From Streptomyces sp. CoH27 (GTDB lineage: Bacteria; Actinomycetota; Actinomycetes; Streptomycetales; Streptomycetaceae): DNA of 64,000 bases. The position numbers and the translations under genes are program-made. Positions 14,915 through 24,694 of this stretch are shown in pieces (position 1 is the first letter of the stretch; the number at the start of each line of letters is the position of its first letter). The DNA lies in the NCBI RefSeq assembly GCF_020181035.1, contig NZ_JAIQYY010000008.1, forward strand, positions 178,801-242,800, read 5' to 3'. The notes beneath the pieces are model-generated. The model was not told where the DNA came from. It saw only the letters and a list, made by a program, of their open reading frames with translations, and ran no database searches.

Positions 14915-16372
14915 ATGGACAGCACGCGACAACGGCTCGCCATCCTGCACCCCCGCCGCAGCCTGGGCACGGTGTTCGCCCTCTCCTTCGCCTGCGTCAC
15001 CGCTGCCACCACCCTCCTCGGCGGCTTCCTCAGCTACAACGCGGCGGCCCAGATGGTGCGCGTCGACCAGGACGCCGTCTTCCGCGGCGTCGTCAACGAC
15101 CTTCACCAGCAGGTCGCCCAGCGTCGCCTGTCGCCGTCCGACTACTTCAGCGTCAGCCCCGACAGAGACAGCCCCCGCGACGATCTCTCGCGGCGCATAC
15201 GCACCGACGTCCAGGTCCTCGGCCGTGCGGGCCGCGTCGAGGAACGCGGCTTCCCGGCGCTGCCGGTCCGCGCGGCCGACCGCGCCGCGGCCTCACACGC
15301 CACGGCCGGCCACACCATCTACTACAAGGCCCGGATCGAGGGGGACCGCTACCGCGTCGCCACCGTCGCGCTGGGTGGCGGCCGGGGCGCCGTGCAGGTG
15401 GCTCAGCAGTACAGCGACACGGAGGATCTGCTCCGGAAGCTCAAGGACCGCACCGTCGAACTGAGTGCCATCGTCATCGTCGTGGCCGGCCTCGCGGGCT
15501 GGTGGCTGGCGCGCCGGATCGCCGGGCGGCTGGTACGGCTGACCCGGGTCGCCGAGCACGTGGCCCGGACCGGCCGGCTGGACACCGAGGTCCCCGTCGC
15601 CGGGCAGAACGAGGTCGGCAGGCTCGGGCGGGCGTTCGACGGCATGCTGGGGCGGCTCGCCGCGTCCGAGGAGATCCAGCGTCGCCTCGTCCAGGACGCC
15701 GGGCACGAACTGCGCACCCCGCTGACCTCGTTGCAGGCCAACGCGGCCCTCCTGGACCGCATCGACCAACTGCCCCCGCAGGCCAAGGCGGATCTGATCG
15801 CGGACATGAAGAGCGAGACCCGCGAACTGATCAACCTCGTCAACGAACTGGTCGACCTCGCCGCCGGCGACCGGAACGCCGAACAGCCCACGGAGATCAC
15901 CCTGGGTGCCCTGGCCGAGGACGCGGCCGCCCTCACCCGGCGCCGCACCGGCCGGGAGATCCTCATCGAGGCCGACGACACCGTCGTACGAGCCCGGCCG
16001 GACGCGGTGCAGCGGGCGCTGACCAACCTCCTGGAGAACGCGGCCAAGTTCGACCACGACGGAACCGAGCCGATAGAACTCGCCATCAAGGGCATCCGCG
16101 TGGAGGTGCGCGACCGCGGACCGGGCATCGCCGAGGCCGACCTGCCCCGTGTCTTCGACCGTTTCTACCGCGCCGACAGCGCCCGCAGCCTGCCCGGCTC
16201 CGGGCTGGGCCTGGCGATCGTGCACGCCGTCGCCGTCGCCCACGGCGGCACGGCCTTCGCCCACAACCGCGCCGGCGGCGGCGCGATCATCGGCTTCACC
16301 CTCGACCCCGCGTCCCGCGTCCGACGGCCTCGTACGGCACCGACGGCCGACCCCGCCGCCACACCCCGCTGA
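14915..16372 (+). CDS. Orphan HAMP sensor histidine kinase
   Basis: The ATG at 14915 gives 485 residues. A transmembrane helix lies at about 18-40 and another at about 182-199, with an extracellular sensor between; HAMP spans about 200-253. The phosphoacceptor is H264 in DAGHELRTPL, the N-box is LTNLLENAAKF (N375), the G1 box DRGPG at 400-404 and the G2 box GSGLGLA at 428-434. No response regulator gene is adjacent, which is unusual since such kinases are generally paired. Signal unknown. Confidence 0.9.
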   Translation: MDSTRQRLAILHPRRSLGTVFALSFACVTAATTLLGGFLSYNAAAQMVRVDQDAVFRGVVNDLHQQVAQRRLSPSDYFSVSPDRDSPRDDLSRRIRTDVQVLGRAGRVEERGFPALPVRAADRAAASHATAGHTIYYKARIEGDRYRVATVALGGGRGAVQVAQQYSDTEDLLRKLKDRTVELSAIVIVVAGLAGWWLARRIAGRLVRLTRVAEHVARTGRLDTEVPVAGQNEVGRLGRAFDGMLGRLAASEEIQRRLVQDAGHELRTPLTSLQANAALLDRIDQLPPQAKADLIADMKSETRELINLVNELVDLAAGDRNAEQPTEITLGALAEDAAALTRRRTGREILIEADDTVVRARPDAVQRALTNLLENAAKFDHDGTEPIELAIKGIRVEVRDRGPGIAEADLPRVFDRFYRADSARSLPGSGLGLAIVHAVAVAHGGTAFAHNRAGGGAIIGFTLDPASRVRRPRTAPTADPAATPR

Positions 16373-16458
16373 CCGGCACAACCGGCCCGGCCGTCCTCAG
16401 AGCACCCCGCCGACCACGACTCCCGCGTCCGCCACGCCGCCGAAGGCCCGGTGGTGTG

Positions 16459-16992
16459 TCAGGAGCCGATGAGGTCGAGCCAGAAGGAGGCGATCGTGGC
16501 CAGGGCACCGGGGGCGCCCGCGCCGAAGGCGACCACCATGGCCTGCCCGATCGCCACGTCGTAGCGGCCGAGGCCGTGGGACCAGGTCAGCCTGGCGTCG
16601 ATGCCGGGGATGCTACGGAGAGGGCCGTACGCGCCCAGGGTGCCATGCGCTTCGGCGATGGGCATGCCGTCACGCAGGATCCGGGCCCGGCACAGGCCGG
16701 TGGGCCGCAGCTCGTAGGTCCGCTCGCCCACCACGGCCGTACGGGTACGCGTTCTGCGGCGCAGGGCCCAGCGGCTGTCGCTTCCCCGGCGCGTGGGGAT
16801 CACCTGCCCGTCGACCTTGATCCAGCCGTGCTCACGGCCGGGCCGCACCGTGACGGGCGGCATGCCGGGTCCCTGGACGAGCGCGATGACGGCGGGCCAG
16901 CGGTCGTAGCTGATCCGTATCGGCCCGAACGGGCTCTCGGCCGTACGGTGCTGGGAGAGCCGGACGGTACGGCGCTTGCTGAAGATGGACAT
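16459..16992 (-). CDS. Hypothetical protein
   Basis: The ATG at 16992 gives 177 residues, MSIFSKRRTVRLSQHRTAES. The middle has beta-rich repeats (ERTYELRPTGLCRARILRDG) and the C-terminus is hydrophobic (VVAFGAGAPGALATIASFWL), perhaps one membrane helix. I do not recognise the family. A perfect 16-base palindrome covers its ribosome-site region. Confidence 0.65.
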   Translation of the reverse strand: MSIFSKRRTVRLSQHRTAESPFGPIRISYDRWPAVIALVQGPGMPPVTVRPGREHGWIKVDGQVIPTRRGSDSRWALRRRTRTRTAVVGERTYELRPTGLCRARILRDGMPIAEAHGTLGAYGPLRSIPGIDARLTWSHGLGRYDVAIGQAMVVAFGAGAPGALATIASFWLDLIGS

Positions 16993-16999
16993 GGTCGTA

Positions 17000-17015
17000 T
17001 CGTCTCCGGAGACGA
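17000..17015. promoter_or_regulatory. Perfect palindrome upstream of the hypothetical gene
   Basis: TCGTCTCCGGAGACGA is a 16-base perfect palindrome eight bases before the start codon at 16992. It includes the GGAG that would serve as the ribosome site, so either operator binding or RNA folding could control translation. Confidence 0.4.
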
Positions 17016-17529
17016 GGAGCTGGGGACAGGACGGGCACCCACGGCGACGCCGACCGTCGTCAGCTGCGGGGTATGCACAGGCGAGTCGAGGCCGGGGCCC
17101 GCACGGCCCGCGTCACCCGTCCGGGTGACCAGCTTGCAGGCGCGGGACACGGGCGGTCACGTTCGCCGTCTGAGCCGGTGACTGATGACCGAACGGCTCG
17201 TCGAGTGCCGTGACGCGATCCACCGGGCCGTCGAGAAAGGCGGTCCGGCAGCGTACGCCGTGCGGTACGACCGTATCGAGCGCACGTGGCCCTGAGCCGA
17301 GGCACCGAAGTTCGCGAGATCCTGCGGCCGGCGTGGTCGTCGCCCGCCCAAGAGAAGCCACGTCCTTCACCGGACCCGGGTCTGCGTACGTACCCGTACC
17401 CGGACTGTCACACAGAACCGTTGCTTCCGCCCGCGTGTCCTCGTTCTCCACCGGGATCATCAACGACCTCTGTTCTCAGGGGCGTTACGCCGATCGACCG
17501 GGCGGCAAGAGGCGGGGAGTCATACCAGC
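17016..17529. other. 514 bases without a supported gene
   Basis: Open frames exist on both strands but none has a ribosome site, a recognisable motif or consistent codon bias. The promoters of the two flanking divergent genes should lie here. Confidence 0.5.
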
Positions 17530-19392
17530 ATGAGCGGTACGCACGGGGGCGGGCGCGGCGAGCGGGAGACCCGGCGGGACGACCGCTTCGGCGGGGGCGT
17601 CGAACCGCTCACCGCCTTGGACCCGGCACGGATCGGGCCGTACCTGCTGCTCGGGCGGCTCGGCGCCGGTGGCATGGGGAGAGTGTTCCTCGCACGGTCC
17701 GACGGCGGGCGCACCGTCGCCGTGAAGGTGGTGCACGAGGAGCATGTGTCGGACGCGCGGTTCCGGGCGCGGTTCCGGCGGGAGATCGAGGCCGCGAGCC
17801 GGGTCGCCGAGCGGTACACGGCACCCGTGCTCGACGCCGGGCCCGACGAGAAGCCACCGTGGGTCGCCACCGGGTATGTGCCGGGCCTCTCGCTGGAGCA
17901 GGTCGTGCGGGGGTACGGCCCGTTGCCTGCCGAGTCCCTGCACACCCTCGCCGAGGGGTTGCTGCGCGCCCTGAAGGACATCCATGACGCGGGGATCGTG
18001 CACCGCGACCTGAAGCCGTCGAACGTCATGCTGACCGTGGACGGGGTCAAGGTCATCGACTTCGGGATCGCGCGGGCCCTGGAGACCTCCGTCGAGTCGC
18101 TTCTGACCAGTACGGGGATGGTCGTCGGGTCGCCCGGCTTCATGTCGCCGGAGCAGGTCCAGGGGCAGAGCGCCGGACCCAGGAGCGATGTGTTCACCCT
18201 CGGGTGTGTGCTCACGTACGCGGCGACGGGGCGGCTGCCTTTCGGGCACGGGGCCGGCAACCATCACGCGGTCATGTACCAGATCGTGCAGGACGAGCCG
18301 GATCTGAAGGGTGTCGAGGACCCCGCTCTGCGGGCGCTCATCACGCGGTGTCTGACCAAGGACGCCGGGCAACGGCCCGATGTGGACGAGCTGTTGGCCG
18401 ACCCGGAGCGGGCTCGGCCCTCGGCCGTCGGCAAGGCGTGGCTGCCCGCCGACGTCCTCGCCCGCATCGCTCGGCAGGCCGCCGAGCTGCTCGACGCCGA
18501 GGTGCGGCCGCTGCGCGAGGAGTCCGTGGACCGGGCAACCGTGGGCCTGCGCCCGCCGTCCGAGCCGCCCGCGGCCGTCGCGCCGGGCAGCGGCGGCGAG
18601 CCGGGCAGCGGCGGCGAGCCGGGCAGCGGCGGCGAGCCGGGCAGTGGCGGCGAGCCGAAAGAGCGTGAACGCCGCCCGCGCCGCCGCCGCACCTTCATCG
18701 CCCTGCCCGTGGTCGTCGTCCTCACCGTCGGTGGGACCACGATGGTCGTGCTCCAGCCCTGGTCCTGGAGCAGCGATCGGGGCGGAGCCCACGCCCAGGC
18801 GCCGGGCAGCAGCGTGAGTCCCACGCCGGAAGGCAGTGACTCACCTGTGACGCGCGGCGGTTCACCGTCCAAGACGTCCGACGGGAAGAACGGGAAGAAC
18901 AAGAAGGAAACGGGTTCCGATGGTGGCGGGGACGCCACGAACGGCGGCAAGGCGGAGGGAGGCAGCGGGAGCGCAGGGACGGCCGGCGGGGACGCTTCCG
19001 GCCGCGGCTCGTCCGGCAACTCCTCGGACACGACCGCTGGAAGCTCGTCCGGCTCCGGCGACTCGTCCTCCGGTTCCTCCGCCGGCTCCTCGCCGCCCGA
19101 TCTGAAGAGCTACCGCCTTCAGTACACGAACTCCTGCTTCGGAGCGTGCGACATGCCGATCAAGGCGAGCTGGACGGCGGTCTCCCGAGCGACCCGCTAC
19201 GACATCCACTACACCGACAAGGGCAGCAACTTCACGGCGAAGAACGTCGACACCGTCTACTCCACCAGCAACACCAGCTACACGATCAACGGCCCGTACT
19301 CGGGCGACAAGATCTGCATCACCGTGCGCGCGGCCAACAAGTACGGCGCCTCCGCCTGGGCGCAGACCTGGTGCAACACAGTGCCCTACTAG
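17530..19392 (+). CDS. Membrane Ser/Thr protein kinase with extracellular FN3-like domain
   Basis: The ATG at 17530 gives 620 residues. The kinase domain (about 37-300) has LGAGGMGRVFLA, K66 in VAVKVV, D160 in HRDLKPSN, DFG at 177-179 and SPGFMSPEQV. Residues 352-375 are four PGSGGE repeats. A transmembrane helix lies at about 388-408, then a Ser/Gly-rich linker, then a C-terminal domain of about 95 residues (from SYRLQYTNSC) with two cysteine pairs that resembles fibronectin type III. The cytoplasmic kinase is thus joined to an extracellular sensor without PASTA repeats. It is paralogous in the kinase part to 60819-62759. Confidence 0.9.
   Translation: MSGTHGGGRGERETRRDDRFGGGVEPLTALDPARIGPYLLLGRLGAGGMGRVFLARSDGGRTVAVKVVHEEHVSDARFRARFRREIEAASRVAERYTAPVLDAGPDEKPPWVATGYVPGLSLEQVVRGYGPLPAESLHTLAEGLLRALKDIHDAGIVHRDLKPSNVMLTVDGVKVIDFGIARALETSVESLLTSTGMVVGSPGFMSPEQVQGQSAGPRSDVFTLGCVLTYAATGRLPFGHGAGNHHAVMYQIVQDEPDLKGVEDPALRALITRCLTKDAGQRPDVDELLADPERARPSAVGKAWLPADVLARIARQAAELLDAEVRPLREESVDRATVGLRPPSEPPAAVAPGSGGEPGSGGEPGSGGEPGSGGEPKERERRPRRRRTFIALPVVVVLTVGGTTMVVLQPWSWSSDRGGAHAQAPGSSVSPTPEGSDSPVTRGGSPSKTSDGKNGKNKKETGSDGGGDATNGGKAEGGSGSAGTAGGDASGRGSSGNSSDTTAGSSSGSGDSSSGSSAGSSPPDLKSYRLQYTNSCFGACDMPIKASWTAVSRATRYDIHYTDKGSNFTAKNVDTVYSTSNTSYTINGPYSGDKICITVRAANKYGASAWAQTWCNTVPY
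18583..18654. repeat. Four 18-base tandem repeats within the kinase gene
   Basis: Units at 18583, 18601, 18619 and 18637 encode PGSGGE each time; the fourth has one base change. The number of units is probably variable between strains and sets the length of the juxtamembrane linker. Confidence 0.85.
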
Positions 19393-19561
19393 ATCGGCTC
19401 GGACGAGCAGGATGTCCTGCCGCGTGGAAGCGTCAGTCCGTCTGGCCAGGAGTGCGCAGGCGTCGATGACCAGCGATTCGTCGTCCTCGGCGGCGAAATC
19501 CGTCGGAATGACGCACGTAATGACTTCGCCAAGCTTCCATCAAGTCAGCCACCCTGCCTTG

Positions 19562-19580
19562 TTAGGTAAGGCTTACCTCC
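19562..19580. promoter_or_regulatory. Iron box (DmdR/IdeR/DtxR-type operator)
   Basis: TTAGGTAAGGCTTACCTCC matches the 19-base actinobacterial iron box TTAGGTTAGGCTAACCTAA at 15 positions and keeps its dyad (AGGTAAG-CTTACCT). It lies 46 bases before the ATG of the ZIP transporter, where it would overlap the promoter. It implies repression by an iron-loaded DmdR1-like regulator. Confidence 0.7.
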
Positions 19581-19626
19581 TTTACGTTCTGTGGGCTTCT
19601 TGTGCACGTCAGACCGGAGTCCCGTC

Positions 19627-20481
19627 ATGTCCAGCGCGAACATCACCTTGCTCGGTGCCATCGCAGGCTTCACCATCTACCTCGGCCTGCCCCTCGGCCG
19701 CCTGCGCACGCCGACGCCCCGGCTCAAGGCGGGCCTGAACGCGGTGGCCATCGGCATCCTGGTCTTCCTCGTCTGGGACGTGCTGACCCACGCCTGGGAG
19801 CCCACCGACGAGGCGCTCGGCAAGCACGACTGGGGGACGGTGGCGTCCGGGGGCCTCACCCTGGTCGCGGGCCTGACCATCGGACTCGCCGGACTCGTCC
19901 ACTACGACGGCTGGATCGCCCGCCGCCGCAAGGCCGCCGTGGACCGCGCCGCCGCCGCCCGGTCCGCGGGCCCCGGCGCGGCCGCCTCCGCCGAACTGGC
20001 CGAAGCGGCGCCGAAGGTCCGCAGTCAGGCGAGCTCGCTCGCGCTGATGATCGCCACCGGCATCGGACTGCACAACTTCGCCGAGGGCCTGGCCATCGGC
20101 AACTCCGCCGCCCAGGGCGAACTCTCCCTCGCCGTGCTGCTGATCGTCGGCTTCGGCCTGCACAACGCCACCGAAGGCTTCGGCATCGTCGCCCCGCTGG
20201 CCGCCGAGGGCGAACGCCCCTCCTGGCTCACCCTGCTGTGGCTCGGCCTGATCGGCGGCGGCCCCACCTTCCTCGGCACGGTCGTCGGCCAGCACCTCGT
20301 CAACGACACCCTGTCCATCGCCTTCCTCGGCCTCGCCGCGGGCTCGATCCTCTACGTCGTCATCGAGCTGCTGGCCGTGGCCCGTAAGGCCGGCTTCAAG
20401 ACGCTCACCACCTGGTGCATCCTCCTCGGCCTCCTGCTCGGCTTCGCCACCGACGCCGTCGTCACGGCCGCGGGCGCCTGA
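19627..20481 (+). CDS. ZIP-family metal transporter
   Basis: The ATG at 19627 has GGAG seven bases upstream and gives 284 residues. About eight hydrophobic helices are present, with the ZIP signatures HNFAEGLAIG and HNATEGFGI in the helices that line the metal path. A basic, alanine-rich loop (about 90-130) separates the halves. Relatives such as ZupT carry zinc, iron or manganese. The iron box upstream suggests that iron is the important substrate or that expression follows iron status. Confidence 0.82.
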   Translation: MSSANITLLGAIAGFTIYLGLPLGRLRTPTPRLKAGLNAVAIGILVFLVWDVLTHAWEPTDEALGKHDWGTVASGGLTLVAGLTIGLAGLVHYDGWIARRRKAAVDRAAAARSAGPGAAASAELAEAAPKVRSQASSLALMIATGIGLHNFAEGLAIGNSAAQGELSLAVLLIVGFGLHNATEGFGIVAPLAAEGERPSWLTLLWLGLIGGGPTFLGTVVGQHLVNDTLSIAFLGLAAGSILYVVIELLAVARKAGFKTLTTWCILLGLLLGFATDAVVTAAGA

Positions 20482-20637
20482 GCAGTACCCAAGTCCCCTG
20501 TTTGACCCCCTGTTTCCCCCAAGTTTGCGTCCACCCCCTGGACACCTCACTACTCGTCAGTAAGGTTCGGGCGGCGGGCCGTCTCGGCCCGGTGAGTGAG
20601 ACGGACGAGGCGAACGCCTTGGTGGACAGGGGGATTC

Positions 20638-22374
20638 ATGGGTGGGATCAGTCGGCGGCGGTTGGTCGCGGGGATGGCCGGGGCGGGGGCCGGTGTCGCG
20701 CTGTGGCCGGGGCGGGCCGCGGCGCGGGAGCGGGCCCTGACGCGCAGTGCCGAGCGGGCCGTGCGGATCGGCGGGACCACGCTGGAGCAGGTGGCCATGC
20801 CCGTGGGGGACGGGGCGTACAAGCGGCTGGTGGCCGGGCCCGGGTGGCCGTTGGTGGTGCGGGGTGAGCTGGCCGGGGCCGACGGCGGGCGGGACGCGCG
20901 TCGGGCCGGGCTCGCCTCCTTCGTGCAGTTCACCGATCTGCATCTGACGGACACCGAGTCGCCGGTGCGGTTCGAGTATCTGGCGCGGTTCAACGACAGT
21001 GCGCACCGGCCGCAGGAGACGCTGACCGTACGGGGCGCCTCGTCGCTCGTCGAGCGGGTCAACGCGGTGCGGCAAGGGCCCTACACGGGGCTGCCGTTCT
21101 CCTTCGTCATGGCCACCGGGGACAACACCGACAACCACGAGCGGATCGAGCTCGACTGGTATCTCACCGTCATGAGCGGCGGGCGGATCACTCCGAACAG
21201 TGGGGATCCCGGGCGGTACGAGGGGGTGCAGAACTCCGGGAGCGGGATGTACTGGAATCCCGAGTCCGGGCTTCAGGACGCCTACAAGGCCAAGGGGTTG
21301 CCGCTGATTCCCGGGCTGCTCAGCTCCGCCATCCGGCCCTTCGACGCGCCCGGGCTGAGCGTGCCCTGGTACACCACGGTCGGCAACCACGACGACAGCA
21401 TCGAGGGCAGCCTGCCCGATCTGGGACTGCTGAACGACCTCTACACCGGGGCGCGGAAGGTCGAGGGGTGTGACGACGCCACCGCCCGGCAGCTCGCGGA
21501 CGCCCTGCTGCACGATCCCGGTGAGGCCGTCCTCCTGCTCGGCAAGCTGCTGGCCGGCGGCGGTGCCCTGCGTACCGTGACGCCCGACGAGCGGCGGCAC
21601 CCGTTCACGCCCGCCGAGTTCGCCCGCGCCCACCTCGACCCCGCGCACACCGGCGCCGGACCCGTCGGGCACGGGTTCAGCCAGGAGTCCGCCGACAGCG
21701 GGCGGCTCTACTACACCTTCGACCTCGCCGACGGTGTCCTCGGCATCAGCCTCGACACCACCAACCGCGCCGGATTCGCCGACGGTTCCCTCGGTACGGC
21801 GCAGCTGCACTGGCTGGAGTCGGTCCTCAAGGCCAACAGCGGGCACTGGTACGACGGTGACGGGCATGTCGTGCGAGGCGGATCCCAGAGCCGGCTCGTC
21901 GTGGTGTTCAGCCATCACACCAGCGGCACCATGGGGAACCTGCTGCCCGATCCGTACCGGCTCTTCGAGGGGCGGCACAGCGGGGCCGAGCTGGTCGCCC
22001 TGCTCCAGCGGTTCCCGAACGTCGTGGCCTGGGTCAACGGGCACACCCACACCAACCAGATCATCCCGCACGGCCACAGCGTCGCGGAGCGGGCCTTCTG
22101 GGAGATCAACACCGCCTCGCACGTGGACTATCCGCACCACGCCCGGATCATCGAGATCGCCGACAATCACGACGGCACCCTCTCGCTGTTCACCACCCTC
22201 ATCGAGTCCGCCGCCCCCTACCGGACCGACTTCGCCGACACCTCCGACCCCGGCCTCGCCGCCCTGTACCGCGAACTCGCCTACAACGACCCCTACGCCA
22301 CCCCCGCCACCCGCATCGGCACCGCCGCCGACCACAACACCGAGCTGCTCCTCACCAGGCCGGCCACCACCTGA
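20638..22374 (+). CDS. TAT-exported metallophosphoesterase (TIGR03767 / PPA1498-like)
   Basis: The ATG at 20638 follows AGGGGG. The 578-residue product opens with a twin-arginine signal (SRRRLVAGMAGAG). Metallophosphoesterase motifs are FTDLHLTD, ATGDNTDN, VGNHDD and NGHTHTN, spread across about 450 residues as in the large actinobacterial TIGR03767 family. It should act outside the cell on phosphate esters or nucleotides. It is monocistronic and followed directly by rodA. Confidence 0.83.
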   Translation: MGGISRRRLVAGMAGAGAGVALWPGRAAARERALTRSAERAVRIGGTTLEQVAMPVGDGAYKRLVAGPGWPLVVRGELAGADGGRDARRAGLASFVQFTDLHLTDTESPVRFEYLARFNDSAHRPQETLTVRGASSLVERVNAVRQGPYTGLPFSFVMATGDNTDNHERIELDWYLTVMSGGRITPNSGDPGRYEGVQNSGSGMYWNPESGLQDAYKAKGLPLIPGLLSSAIRPFDAPGLSVPWYTTVGNHDDSIEGSLPDLGLLNDLYTGARKVEGCDDATARQLADALLHDPGEAVLLLGKLLAGGGALRTVTPDERRHPFTPAEFARAHLDPAHTGAGPVGHGFSQESADSGRLYYTFDLADGVLGISLDTTNRAGFADGSLGTAQLHWLESVLKANSGHWYDGDGHVVRGGSQSRLVVVFSHHTSGTMGNLLPDPYRLFEGRHSGAELVALLQRFPNVVAWVNGHTHTNQIIPHGHSVAERAFWEINTASHVDYPHHARIIEIADNHDGTLSLFTTLIESAAPYRTDFADTSDPGLAALYRELAYNDPYATPATRIGTAADHNTELLLTRPATT

Positions 22375-22471
22375 CTCTTACCTTCCGGCACGCGTGACGT
22401 TTGCTGTCTTACGCAACTGCGCAGCTAGCATTTCGGCGACCAGGCAGGTGGGCAGGCCGGAGGCTGCTGAC

Positions 22472-23671
22472 ATGACCAGCGTGAAAAGCTTCTCCGTCTC
22501 GGGGTACGGGCCCGAACGGCCCCGGTGGACGCGGCTCCTCGCCCGCGATTCCGTGATCCGGCGGCTGGACTGGCCCATACTCCTGTCGGCGCTCGCGCTG
22601 TCGTTCATCGGCTCGCTGCTCGTCTACTCGGCGACCCGGAACCGCACCGCCATCAACCAGGGAGACCCGCACTACTTCCTGGTCCGGCATCTGATGAACC
22701 TCGGCATCGGGTTCGTCCTGATGACCGGCACCCTCTGGCTGGGCCACCGCGCCCTGCGCAACGCGGTGCCGGTCCTCTACGGCCTGTCCCTGGCGGGCGT
22801 GCTGGCGGTGCTCACTCCGCTCGGCGCGACCATCAACGGCAACCGCAACTGGATCGTGCTGGGCGGCGGGTTCTCGCTCCAGCCCTCGGAGTTCGTGAAG
22901 GTCTCGATCATCCTGGGCATGGCGATGCTGCTGTCGGCGCAGGTCGACGCCGGCGACCGGCCGTATCCCGACAGCCGCACCGTGATCCAGGCGCTGGGGC
23001 TGGCCGCCGTACCGATCATGGTCGTCATGATGATGCCCGACCTCGGCTCGACGATGGTCATGACCGTGACGATCCTGGGTGTGCTGCTCGCCTCCGGCGC
23101 CTCCAACCGGTGGATCTTCGGGCTGCTCTCCGTCGGGGTGCTCGGCGCGGTCGCCATCTGGCAGTTGCATCTGCTGGACCAGTACCAGATCAACCGCTTC
23201 GCCGCCTTCGCCGATCCGAGCCTGGACCCCTCCGGCGTCGGCTACAACACCAACCAGGCCCGGATCGCCATCGGCTCCGGCGGCCTGACGGGGCAGGGGC
23301 TCTTCCACGGGGCGCAGACCACCGGGCAGTTCGTGCCGGAGCAGCAGACCGACTTCGTCTACACGGTCGCCGGGGAGGAGCTGGGCTTCGCCGGCGGCAT
23401 CCTGATCATCGGCCTGATCGGGGTCATCCTGTGGCGGGCCTGCCGTATCGCGCGCGAGTCGACCGAGCTGTACAGCACGATCGTGGCCGCCGGGATCGTC
23501 GCCTGGTTCGCCTTCCAGTCCTTCGAGAACATCGGGATGGCGCTCGGCATCATGCCGGTGGCGGGCATCCCGCTGCCCTTCGTCTCCTACGGCGGCTCGT
23601 CCATGTTCGCCGTGTGGGTGGCCGTGGGGCTGCTTCAGTCGATCAAGGTCCAGCGGCCGGTGCGGGCCTAG
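22472..23671 (+). CDS. rodA: RodA/FtsW (SEDS) peptidoglycan glycosyltransferase
   Basis: The ATG at 22472 has GGAGG eight bases upstream; the product has 399 residues. About ten hydrophobic helices are seen. SEDS hallmarks include NGNRNWI, LQPSEFVKV, PDLGSTM, GSGGLTGQGLF and PEQQTDFVYTVAGEELGF, and near the end GIMPVAGIPLPFVSYGGSS. SEDS proteins polymerise lipid II together with a class B PBP; no PBP gene is adjacent, unlike the ftsW-division cluster. Convergent with uppP. Confidence 0.9.
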   Translation: MTSVKSFSVSGYGPERPRWTRLLARDSVIRRLDWPILLSALALSFIGSLLVYSATRNRTAINQGDPHYFLVRHLMNLGIGFVLMTGTLWLGHRALRNAVPVLYGLSLAGVLAVLTPLGATINGNRNWIVLGGGFSLQPSEFVKVSIILGMAMLLSAQVDAGDRPYPDSRTVIQALGLAAVPIMVVMMMPDLGSTMVMTVTILGVLLASGASNRWIFGLLSVGVLGAVAIWQLHLLDQYQINRFAAFADPSLDPSGVGYNTNQARIAIGSGGLTGQGLFHGAQTTGQFVPEQQTDFVYTVAGEELGFAGGILIIGLIGVILWRACRIARESTELYSTIVAAGIVAWFAFQSFENIGMALGIMPVAGIPLPFVSYGGSSMFAVWVAVGLLQSIKVQRPVRA

Positions 23672-23688
23672 CGCCGGCCCGCGCGCGG

Positions 23689-24609
23689 TCAGGCGAGGGT
23701 GAAGTAGGCCAGGCTGCCGAGGCCCGCGACGGAGCAGTAGATCGCGAACGGGATCAGGGTGCGGTCCTCGAAGTAGCGCACGAGGAAGCGGGTGGCGAGG
23801 TAGGCCGCCACGAACGCGGCCACGCTGCCCGCCAGCAGCGGACCGCGCAGGCCGTTGCCCTGCGGGCCGAGCAGCGGCGGCAGCTTGAGCAGCGCGGCGC
23901 CGCCGATCACCGGCGTGGCGAGCAGGAACGCGAAGCGCGCGGAGTCCTCGTGGCCCAGGCCCTTGAAGATGCCCGCGCTGATGGTGGAGCCGGAGCGGCT
24001 GATGCCGGGGCACAGGGCGAGGATCTGGGCCGCGCCGATCGTCACGGCCTGCCGGATCGTCATGCGGGTGATCCGCAGGTCCGACTGCTCGTCCGCGGAC
24101 AGATGCTCCTCGCCGGGGGCGACGGCGGCTCCGGCCCGCCGGCGGCCGGTCCCGCCGCGCCGCAGCTGCTCGGTGACGAAGAGCACGATGCCGTTGAGCG
24201 CCAGGAAGATCGCGGTCGGGACGGGCTTGCCGAGCGTCGTACGGAACACCTTGTCGAGCGCGACGCCCGCGACCGCGACCGGGACGCACGCGGTGATGAT
24301 CAGCCAGGCGAGTTTCTGGTCGACGGTCTCGATCCGGCGCTGGGTGATCGACGTGGACAGGCCGCGGATCACCCGCACCCAGTCCCGCCAGAAGTAGACG
24401 ACGAGGGCGAGCGCGGTGGCCAGATGGAGGCCGACCAGCTCGTTGAGGTACAGGGATCCGTCGGCGGAGACGTCGAGGTCGTGCTTCCAGTGCCCGCCCA
24501 GCAGCGCGGGTATCAGGATGCTGTGCCCCAGGCTGGAGACGGGGAACAGTTCGGTGACGCCTTGCAGCAGGCCCACGCCCACGGCTTCGGGATAGGTCAG
24601 AACGGACAT
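23689..24609 (-). CDS. uppP: Undecaprenyl-diphosphatase (UppP/BacA)
   Basis: The ATG at 24609 gives 306 residues. Family motifs are GVTELFPVSSLGHSIL (E in the first, SSxGH) and ALCPGISRSGST, with the membrane topology of BacA. It recycles undecaprenyl diphosphate to the monophosphate lipid carrier for wall synthesis. A loop of about 40 residues (RRGGTGRRRAGAAVAPGEE) is longer than in enteric BacA. A palindrome overlapping a -10-like TACACT lies upstream. Confidence 0.92.
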   Translation of the reverse strand: MSVLTYPEAVGVGLLQGVTELFPVSSLGHSILIPALLGGHWKHDLDVSADGSLYLNELVGLHLATALALVVYFWRDWVRVIRGLSTSITQRRIETVDQKLAWLIITACVPVAVAGVALDKVFRTTLGKPVPTAIFLALNGIVLFVTEQLRRGGTGRRRAGAAVAPGEEHLSADEQSDLRITRMTIRQAVTIGAAQILALCPGISRSGSTISAGIFKGLGHEDSARFAFLLATPVIGGAALLKLPPLLGPQGNGLRGPLLAGSVAAFVAAYLATRFLVRYFEDRTLIPFAIYCSVAGLGSLAYFTLA

Positions 24610-24694
24610 CGGCCGGCCTTCGACTCCAGGTGCGCGACAAGGGATGGAGCCGGGGACAGCACGCGCGAGGGGCGGCTCCGCGCGCAGAAGCTAC

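Noticed and set aside
17113..17533. Opposed frames of about 110 codons between the hypothetical gene and the kinase gene
   Set aside because: No start signals or motifs, and composition does not favour either frame.
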